Below are positions 1 through 4,996 of a stretch of 10,485 bases of DNA, piece after piece. A program made the translations under genes and the position numbers. Source of the DNA: Anaerolineae bacterium (GTDB lineage Bacteria; Chloroflexota; Anaerolineae; B4-G1; SLSP01); contig JAIOSN010000263.1 of NCBI GenBank assembly GCA_021107605.1, positions 1 through 10,485 on the forward strand, written 5' to 3'. The notes below the pieces were generated by a model, which did not search any database, was not told the origin of the DNA, and saw nothing but the letters and a program-made list of their open reading frames with translations. Every line of letters begins with the position of its first letter. Within the stretch, counting starts at the first letter, position 1.

Positions 1-125
1 CTTACCTTGACCATGCGCAGCTACAGCGTGTCAGGTTCATTCGGTTTGTTAGACGGTCACAACTTTCTTCTGCACGCATCGGACGAATCCGTATCTCTCG
101 TTCTGTTTCGTTTGGGTCCCCTGAA

Positions 126-146
126 TTTCACTGTTCGCCAGTGAAA
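126..146. terminator. Perfect 8-bp hairpin just past the GNAT remnant stop
   Basis: TTTCACTG (126-133) and CAGTGAAA (139-146) form a perfect 8-bp stem around a 5-nt loop. It lies 10 nt beyond the stop codon of the minus-strand acetyltransferase remnant, where a terminator would be expected. There is no clear U-tract after the stem on the minus strand, so it may be a weak terminator or an mRNA 3'-end hairpin. The rest of 1-156 shows no gene I can support. Confidence 0.4.
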
Positions 147-156
147 ACAGCCTCGG

Positions 157-414
157 TCACATGTCTCGCATCAGTATCACGAAGACTCTGCCAGCCTGTT
201 CCTTTTGAAATGCCTGCACCGCTCGAAAGCCAGCCTTTTCCCACACTCGTAATGCGCGCTTATTGAACTCGGCCACCGTGACGCGAAACGCTGTTGGTGC
301 AAATGTGCGACGTCCAAAATCAATGACGGCTTTGACATACCTGAGACCGTGCCCCCCTCCAGTCAAATCTGGACGCTCCCCGTAATACATGCCTTGCCAA
401 GACAAACGGGGCAA
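157..414 (-). pseudogene. GNAT N-acetyltransferase, C-terminal remnant
   Basis: The translation carries the second half of a GNAT (Gcn5-related) acetyltransferase. An acetyl-CoA-binding motif A region (RPDLTGGGHG) is followed by the family's helix and the motif-B-like stretch VAEFNKRALRVWEKAGF, with N, R and the GF close to the usual family pattern. The first half of the fold, about 60-70 residues, is missing. The frame stays open only to about position 450, where a stop occurs. The only starts are a TTG at 414 or an internal ATG at 390, both without a convincing ribosome binding site. About 85 residues is well short of the usual 140-170. It reads away from the ABC operon. Most likely a decaying gene that lost its 5' part, possibly through rearrangement near 450; a frameshifted upstream half is not visible in this window. 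Family call good, functionality unlikely. Confidence 0.65.
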
Positions 415-526
415 GTAGAATAGAGGGGACTCTGAAAGCAGTATACAATATCAATTTGAAAGCACCATTAACGCCGGGGACGGATCCGCTAGATCCCGCC
501 CTCTGTTGGCCGGGGAGGCGACGAGT

Positions 527-1456
527 ATGATAACTTTGCAAGGTCTGACCAAACGGTTCGACGAACTGACGGCGGTGGATCAGGTTGATCTCACTGTGCC
601 GGCGGGGGAGATTGTGGCGTTGTTGGGGCCAAACGGCGCGGGCAAAACGACGACCGTGCGGATGTTGGCGGCGATTCTCAAGCCGACGGCCGGCAGCGCG
701 CAGGTGGCGGGTTATGATGTGATCAAAGATGCGCGCCGGGTACGGCGTAACGTGGGCATGTTGACTGAGTCGCCGGGCCTCTACGAGCGGATGTCGGGGT
801 GGGAGTACCTGGATTTCTTTGGAGAGTTGTGGGAGCTGCCAGACCTGGCGCGCCAGCGGAGGATTGACTATCTGGCGGAGCGGTTTGAGATGCAGGTCGC
901 TTTGGGACGACGGTTGGGGCAATACTCCAAAGGCATGATGCAGAAGGTGACGTTGATGCGTACCTTGTTGCACGAGCCACCCGTGCTCCTCCTTGATGAG
1001 CCGACCTCGGCGATGGATCCGTCGAGTGCCCGCCTGGTGCGTGATATGATTCTGCAACTTAAATCGGAGCAGCGGGCTATCATCGTCTGCACGCATAATT
1101 TGCCGGAAGCGGAAGAGCTGGCTGACCGGATAGCTATTATCCGGCAGGGCAAAATAGTGGAGCGCGGGTCGATAGAGGAATTGAAACAACGGTTGCTAGG
1201 GCAACCCATCATGGAAGCGCGTTTTGTCCAGCCGGCCACCGACGGGGTGCGAGAATTGGTAGCAGAATTTGCCGAGGTGCTGGCTTATGGCGATGATTGG
1301 ATTCGGTACTCCACCCGGGAACCGGAACGTCTGAACCCTATCCTGTTGCAAGCCTTCGTGCGCGCCGATATTCCAGTTTTGGCATTGCGAGAGGTCCCGC
1401 GTAGTCTGGAGTCCATTTATTTACGGGTGGTGGGCAAAGCAGTGGAGGCGGAATAG
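527..1456 (+). CDS. ABC-2 type exporter, ATP-binding protein (NatA/CcmA-like)
   Basis: Cytoplasmic ATPase that would power export by the permease encoded next. Visible motifs: Walker A GPNGAGKT (residues 34-41), signature YSKGMMQKV (133-141; this GM form is common in ABC-2 ATPases), Walker B VLLLDE (153-158), D-loop SAMDP, and switch His190. The usual Q-loop region reads MLTESPGLYER, also typical of the subfamily. After residue 220 there is a C-terminal extension of about 90 residues, as in many drug, Na+ or lipid exporters. I choose the ATG at 527 because GGGGAGG (512-518) lies 8 nt upstream; a TTG at 506 would add seven unlikely residues. Length is 309 aa, normal for the family. The permease follows after a 130-nt gap, nearly all of it a repeat element, so the two genes were probably once 17 nt apart. 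Substrate cannot be told from sequence. Confidence 0.92.
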   Translation: MITLQGLTKRFDELTAVDQVDLTVPAGEIVALLGPNGAGKTTTVRMLAAILKPTAGSAQVAGYDVIKDARRVRRNVGMLTESPGLYERMSGWEYLDFFGELWELPDLARQRRIDYLAERFEMQVALGRRLGQYSKGMMQKVTLMRTLLHEPPVLLLDEPTSAMDPSSARLVRDMILQLKSEQRAIIVCTHNLPEAEELADRIAIIRQGKIVERGSIEELKQRLLGQPIMEARFVQPATDGVRELVAEFAEVLAYGDDWIRYSTREPERLNPILLQAFVRADIPVLALREVPRSLESIYLRVVGKAVEAE

Positions 1457-1462
1457 ATGCAG

Positions 1463-1575
1463 CTACTGAAAAAACCAAGAATCTCACCACGGAAGCACGG
1501 CGAGTGCAGAGATGTTCAACTTAACTTTTTTTCTCAGTGCCCTCGGTGTCTCTGTGATGAGCTATCTTTTTTCAG
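1463..1575 (+). repeat. Stop-proximal hairpin repeat, copy A (complete)
   Basis: This 113-bp element starts 6 nt after the ATPase stop and ends just before the permease ribosome binding site. Ends form a 9-bp terminal inverted repeat: CTGAAAAAA (1466-1474) and TTTTTTCAG (1567-1575). The left arm is CACGGAAG, CACGGCGA, GTGCAGAGA (1488-1512). The right arm read in reverse complement is CACAGAGA, CACCGAGG, GCACTGAGA. The arms can pair as a long imperfect hairpin around an AT-rich centre. The left end matches copies B and C, and the right end GAGCTATCTTTTTTCAG matches copy C. Without the element, the flanks would give a tight operon with its ribosome binding site, which suggests insertion. In the mRNA it would be a strong structure between two cistrons. 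No target duplication is obvious. Confidence 0.8.
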
Positions 1576-1586
1576 AGGAGTTATAG

Positions 1587-3065
1587 ATGCTATTTCAAAG
1601 AGTGTTTAAGCGGTTCAAGAAGTTGGTGCGCCACCAGGAGGCGGTATTGCGTCCTGCATTGGTCGTAACTCGACGTGAGGTGCGCGACACCTTGAGGGAT
1701 TGGCGCATCCTGGTGCCTATCTGTATTCTTAGTACGGTTTTCCCTTTCTTGGCAAACTTTGCCGCACGTAAGGGTTTGGATTTTGTCAACCAGTATGGCG
1801 CTGAGTTGATTATGACGCGGCTTTTTCCTTTTTTGATGTTGGTGGTAGGGTTCTTTCCCAGCAGTTTCTCGCTGGTGATCGCGCTAGAAGTTTTTGTGGG
1901 GGAGAAAGAGCGGCGTAGTTTGGAGCCGTTGTTGGCTTCACCGTTGACGGACTTACAACTTTATCTAGGGAAATTGTTCTCCGCGATCTTTACCCCAGTT
2001 GTGGCCAGTTACTTCGCCATTAACTTCTACATGCTTCTGGTGGGATTGACCGTGGGTTGGTGGCCCACTCTCTCGCTCTATGCCGTGACGCTGGTCTTGT
2101 CCACGGCGCAGGCTTTTGTGATGGTCAGCGCGGCGGTGGTGATCTCCTCTCAGGCGACCAGTACGCGGGCGGCTAACCTGATTGCCAGTTTCATTATCCT
2201 CCCGTTGACTTTTCTCTTGCAAGGGGAAGCGAGCTTGCTTCTCTTTGGAGATTATGATGTGCTCTGGCTGATCGCTCTATTTTTGAGTGTGACCACGCTT
2301 CTTTTTGTGCGCATGGGGATCCACGTCTTTAACCGGGAGCATTTATTGGGGCGGACCATTGACGCTCTCGACGTGCGCGGCGGGTGGAGAACCTTCTGGC
2401 AAGCTTGCTGGCCGCAAGCGGGCGTGAAGCGGCTTTACACTCAAGATATCCCGCGCCAATTGCGTGTACTCTGGCCGGAGATCCTCTTCACTTTACTGGT
2501 CGTCTTTGGAGGTGGCTGGGCTGTAGGGTTATGGGGCGCGCATTTCTTTCCCTTACCCCCAGAATTGCTCACTTTGCCAGAAACATTGGATCTGGAATCA
2601 TTCGATACGGCCATCCAGGAGATTGGATTACTCCCTACTTTCTCCTGGGGTGCGCTCTTGTGGAACAATACGCGCTCGCTGCTTCTCTCGGCTCCTTTAG
2701 CCCTCTTCTCTCTAGGAACGCTGGCCGAGCTACTGCTCCTCTTACCGTTGGCTATCATCGCCTACTTGGTGCTGCAAGTTCCTAGATTGGGGATTAGCGC
2801 CGGGTCATTTTTGGCCGTGTTTGTCCTGCCGCATGGCGTGATAGAGTTACTGGCTGGCGTTCTGGCCACAGCTCAGGCGATGCGGATAGGTGTAGTGATT
2901 TTGCGGGCGCCGGAGGAAGGCGGCGGGGTAATGGGCGCTGTGCGTGAGCTCGGGCATTTCTTACGACTCTTCTGGGCCGTGGTCTTCCCCTTGCTGGTGG
3001 TAGCCGCGTGGATAGAGGTGGAGATCACCCCCCGTCTGGTAATTGATTTCCTGAACGGTTTGTAG
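1587..3065 (+). CDS. ABC-2 permease fused to a SpoIIM-like (DUF95) domain
   Basis: Integral membrane partner of the preceding ATPase. Residues about 25-250 look like an ABC-2 permease: a charged N-terminus, a first membrane segment near 42-60, and the cytoplasmic motif GEKERRSLEPLLASPLTD from residue 105, which matches the family pattern EKE..TlepLLasP, then several hydrophobic segments. Residues about 345-490 look like the SpoIIM family: WNN (359-361), followed by membrane segments and the hallmark PHGVIE (P415, H416, G417, E420). SpoIIM was named from sporulation, but the family is widespread in non-sporulators and often sits beside ABC exporters. Total 492 aa, longer than an ordinary ABC-2 permease. 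ATG at 1587 has GAGGAG (1575-1580) 6 nt upstream. The stop codon directly abuts that of the convergent gene. Permease call strong; the SpoIIM call rests on the PHG..E motif and topology. Confidence 0.88.
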   Translation: MLFQRVFKRFKKLVRHQEAVLRPALVVTRREVRDTLRDWRILVPICILSTVFPFLANFAARKGLDFVNQYGAELIMTRLFPFLMLVVGFFPSSFSLVIALEVFVGEKERRSLEPLLASPLTDLQLYLGKLFSAIFTPVVASYFAINFYMLLVGLTVGWWPTLSLYAVTLVLSTAQAFVMVSAAVVISSQATSTRAANLIASFIILPLTFLLQGEASLLLFGDYDVLWLIALFLSVTTLLFVRMGIHVFNREHLLGRTIDALDVRGGWRTFWQACWPQAGVKRLYTQDIPRQLRVLWPEILFTLLVVFGGGWAVGLWGAHFFPLPPELLTLPETLDLESFDTAIQEIGLLPTFSWGALLWNNTRSLLLSAPLALFSLGTLAELLLLLPLAIIAYLVLQVPRLGISAGSFLAVFVLPHGVIELLAGVLATAQAMRIGVVILRAPEEGGGVMGAVRELGHFLRLFWAVVFPLLVVAAWIEVEITPRLVIDFLNGL

Positions 3066-3275
3066 CTATTCCTCTGCGATGGGTTCGAGGGCTTGGCAGG
3101 TGACGTGCAGGTAAGCGAAGTCTCCTTGTGGGGGGAGCAGGTTCTTAACCTCCATAATCTGGCAGCGGGTGGCCCCGATCTGGATCTCGGCGCCCATTTG
3201 CGGAGCCTCCTTTTGATTTAGGATGGCTCCGGGCTGTCTATCCCCTGTGATCACGTAACTGACTTTGTAGAACAT
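3066..3275 (-). CDS. Small conserved-looking protein coupled to cNMP-binding protein
   Basis: I do not recognise this 69-aa protein. It begins MFYKVSYVITGDRQPGA and has alternating hydrophobic and polar residues with several glycines and prolines, suggesting a small beta-rich domain. No membrane segment or signal peptide is seen. ATG at 3275 is chosen because GGAGGG lies just upstream, inside the last codons of the upstream cNMP-binding gene; only 2 nt separate that gene's stop from this ATG, so translation is probably coupled. A longer reading frame runs back to 3449 but overlaps the upstream gene and is not believable. The pairing suggests the two proteins act together, perhaps with this one as a partner or effector; that is inference. 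Its stop codon abuts the stop of the convergent permease gene. Confidence 0.7.
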   Translation of the reverse strand: MFYKVSYVITGDRQPGAILNQKEAPQMGAEIQIGATRCQIMEVKNLLPPQGDFAYLHVTCQALEPIAEE

Positions 3276-3277
3276 AG

Positions 3278-3727
3278 CTAGCCCTCCTGGTTTGCTGAGT
3301 AGATATCGAGATTGCGATGTCGTAATTTGAAGGTTAGATCGCGAGCCAGATTGTACATTATCTGATAGCCGGCACAACAATGCTCCTCGCAGAACGCTAA
3401 GAGGGCTGGACCAGGGATACGGAGCAGTTTGGCTTCTGGGGTGGCGCAACGGATGGTGGCGGAACGCGGCCCCGCGTCCAGTATCGACATCTCTCCAAAG
3501 CCTTGGCCGGCCCCCAATATAACTAGGTCGTATCCTTCTTCAGGTTCCACTTTTATTTGCCCGGTCAAGACAATACAGATGTTCTCTCCTCGCTCACCCC
3601 GTTGCATAATAACTTCATCCTGATGATAGATCTCTTCTTCCCCACATGCGGCTAAGTTCAACGCTTGCTCTTTTGATAGCCCGATAAAAAGATCGGTGTG
3701 GGATAGAACCTCAAGTTTGACACTCAT
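3278..3727 (-). CDS. Single-domain cyclic-nucleotide-binding protein (CRP-type, no HTH)
   Basis: A 149-aa cytoplasmic protein consisting of one cNMP-binding domain of the CAP/CRP fold. The phosphate-binding cassette is well kept: FGEMSILDAGPRSAT, with G78-E79 and R88-S89 where CRP proteins contact the cyclic nucleotide ribose and phosphate. Residues 1-15 (LEVLSHTDLFIGLS) match the usual domain opening, and residues 110-140 form the terminal helix region. There is no helix-turn-helix, so it should not bind DNA itself; it more likely works by protein contact. ATG at 3727 has AGGAGG a few bases upstream. It is the first gene of a two-gene unit divergent from the receiver/ComEC operon. Its 5' leader holds an array of 7-bp repeats. 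The ligand (cAMP, cGMP or none) is not determined. Confidence 0.88.
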   Translation of the reverse strand: MSVKLEVLSHTDLFIGLSKEQALNLAACGEEEIYHQDEVIMQRGERGENICIVLTGQIKVEPEEGYDLVILGAGQGFGEMSILDAGPRSATIRCATPEAKLLRIPGPALLAFCEEHCCAGYQIMYNLARDLTFKLRHRNLDIYSANQEG

Positions 3728-3745
3728 GGTCTCCTCCTCTGAAAA

Positions 3746-3794
3746 TAAGTCAAAAGTCTAAAGTCTAAAGGCGTAAGTTAAAAATCGAAAGTCT
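3746..3794. repeat. Heptamer array 1 (7 units, AAAGTCT type)
   Basis: Seven back-to-back 7-bp units read on the plus strand: TAAGTCA, AAAGTCT, AAAGTCT, AAAGGCG, TAAGTTA, AAAATCG, AAAGTCT. The period is exactly seven throughout, with decay in the middle units. It lies directly upstream of the ribosome binding site of the cNMP-binding gene and so would be in its 5' leader. The stretch from here to about 3910 shows no gene or clear structure. Confidence 0.8.
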
Positions 3795-3914
3795 GCTTCA
3801 AGACAAAGGTGTTTGTGTTAGTGCAGCATTTGTATTATTGTGGGTGTGGCATCCCAGATGGGGACTCCTGAGGATAATTTAGGCTCACAGTTCTCTCTGG
3901 TTTCACTATTCATT

Positions 3915-3943
3915 ATTATAAGGAAGATATGATGGAAATACAA
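3915..3943 (-). promoter_or_regulatory. Candidate promoter for the cNMP-binding/small-protein pair
   Basis: On the minus strand TATAAT (3920-3915) is a perfect -10 box. TTGTAT (3943-3938), a poor -35 match, stands 17 nt upstream. The transcript would have a leader of roughly 180 nt containing heptamer array 1. This is the only good -10 I see upstream of this gene, but the weak -35 leaves doubt. Confidence 0.35.
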
Positions 3944-3953
3944 GTTGAAGGTC

Positions 3954-4022
3954 AAAGCCAAAAGTCCAAAGTCAAAAGTCTAACGGGCTAATGACTAACC
4001 GACTAACGACTAATTGACTAAC
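3954..4022. repeat. Heptamer array 2 (AAAGTCN, then GACTAAC type)
   Basis: Four perfect-period 7-bp units, AAAGCCA, AAAGTCC, AAAGTCA and AAAGTCT (3954-3981), share the core of array 1. They are followed by related units GGCTAAT, GACTAAC, GACTAAC, GACTAAT, GACTAAC (3986-4022) with occasional single-base spacers. The array stops 6 nt before the -35 box of the receiver/ComEC promoter. Such short tandem heptamers are known in intergenic DNA of some bacteria such as heterocystous cyanobacteria; here they may be neutral or may tune the promoter. Confidence 0.75.
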
Positions 4023-4028
4023 ATAAAC

Positions 4029-4056
4029 TTGACGTGGTGTTTTTCACTTATATAAT
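4029..4056 (+). promoter_or_regulatory. Sigma70-type promoter for the receiver/ComEC operon
   Basis: TTGACG (4029-4034), 16 nt, then TATAAT (4051-4056), a near-consensus promoter. Expected transcription start is near 4063, giving a leader of about 58 nt. The ribosome binding site GGAGGG (4108-4113) lies 7 nt before the ATG at 4121. Confidence 0.75.
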
Positions 4057-4120
4057 TAGTTTGAGGGTTGGCTAACGCGGATTGTCTTTGCGGGGAGAGA
4101 TTTTTTTGGAGGGTGGATAG

Positions 4121-4978
4121 ATGGATGGTCGCGTCTTAATAATTGAGGATAATAAGGGAAATTGCCAAGTCTTACAAAAATACTTTGGTGACGCTGGCAT
4201 GCAGGTTGAAGTGACTAATTGTGGCGCAGAGGGACTCTCTCTGGCTATGCGCCATCTTCCGCAAGCTATTATTGTCAGTACCACTTTGCCGGATATGTCG
4301 GGGAGTGAGGTCGTGGAACAATTGCATGCCCGGACTCGCACTCGTCATATTTTTCTGATGCTCTTGGCCGATACAGATGTTCATCGAGAGAGGTTGGACG
4401 CGCTGGATATTGGAGCAGATGATTTTATCGCTGCTCCTTTTGACCCTGATGAGGTGGTGTTGCGGGTCCGCAATGCGCTCCGGCGTGTTAATTCCTCCAA
4501 TCTGACCGATCCGATTACCGGTTTGCCGGCCAGCAAGTTGATCCGGGAGCAATTACTGCGGGTGCTCAAGGAGCCAGAGGGCGAGTGGGCGTTGTTGCGG
4601 ATGCACGTCAGAGGGTTGAAAGCATTCCATGAGGGCTATGGGTTTCAGGCGACCTCTGCTTTCTTGCGTTGGGTGGGGCGCGTGCTAGCCGTCGCGTTGA
4701 GTGAGGATGATGTGACGGATGATTTTTTGGGATATAGCGGCAACGATGATTTTATCATCTTTACGCACCGCGAGCGCGTTGCCAGCTTGGAGGCGGAGGT
4801 CACGGTGCAATTTGAGCAGGAAGTAGAAACCCACTATGGGTTTATGGATCGGCAACGTGGTTTTGTCTTGATTGACGGGCAGCGTCGCCCTCTGGCTTCC
4901 TTACAGATACAGTGTGTTACTTCTCAAGATGGCCCGTTTTATGATATTCGCTCTCTGAGTGAAGCGTTAGCTGGATAA
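4121..4978 (+). CDS. Degenerate receiver plus GGDEF-like regulator
   Basis: A 285-aa cytoplasmic protein with two signalling domains that both look inactive. Residues 1-120 follow the response-regulator receiver fold: the acidic pair E9-D10 is present, but the phospho-acceptor position before TTLPDMSG is Ser53 instead of Asp, the switch Thr region reads MLLADTD, and the conserved Lys before PF is Ala (AAPF). Residues about 128-285 start with DPITGLPASK, matching the DPLTGLpNR opening of diguanylate cyclases. The active-site motif is GNDDF (207-211) instead of GGDEF, and the domain ends early without the usual AD.AmY.AK region. It may be a sensor or scaffold that no longer uses phosphate or makes c-di-GMP. 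Promoter and ribosome binding site are strong. ComEC follows after 18 nt, suggesting a role linked to DNA uptake; that is inference. Confidence 0.82.
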   Translation: MDGRVLIIEDNKGNCQVLQKYFGDAGMQVEVTNCGAEGLSLAMRHLPQAIIVSTTLPDMSGSEVVEQLHARTRTRHIFLMLLADTDVHRERLDALDIGADDFIAAPFDPDEVVLRVRNALRRVNSSNLTDPITGLPASKLIREQLLRVLKEPEGEWALLRMHVRGLKAFHEGYGFQATSAFLRWVGRVLAVALSEDDVTDDFLGYSGNDDFIIFTHRERVASLEAEVTVQFEQEVETHYGFMDRQRGFVLIDGQRRPLASLQIQCVTSQDGPFYDIRSLSEALAG

Positions 4979-4996
4979 TAGCGCGCACTCCTGCTT

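Noticed and set aside
477..505. Imperfect GC-rich inverted repeat (GGATC ... GATCC) before the ATPase gene
   Set aside because: Only a 5-bp perfect stem; too weak to call an operator or terminator.
923..952. Atypical ABC signature YSKGM instead of LSGGQ
   Set aside because: This form is normal for NatA/CcmA-type ATPases, so it is not a sign of inactivity.
320..1189. 289-aa minus-strand reading frame
   Set aside because: It is antisense to the well-supported ABC ATPase, has no ribosome binding site and shows low-complexity, His/Arg/Gln-rich composition typical of a shadow frame.
2384..2785. 133-aa plus-strand frame within the permease gene
   Set aside because: Out-of-frame overlap with the permease; no family features and no initiation signal.
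3931..3990. 20-codon ATG frame preceded by AGGAAG
   Set aside because: Its sequence is mostly translated heptamer repeat; no reason to think it is a gene.
3746..4022. Possible CRISPR array
   Set aside because: Units are 7 bp with no spacers of uniform length; these are tandem heptamers, not CRISPR repeats.
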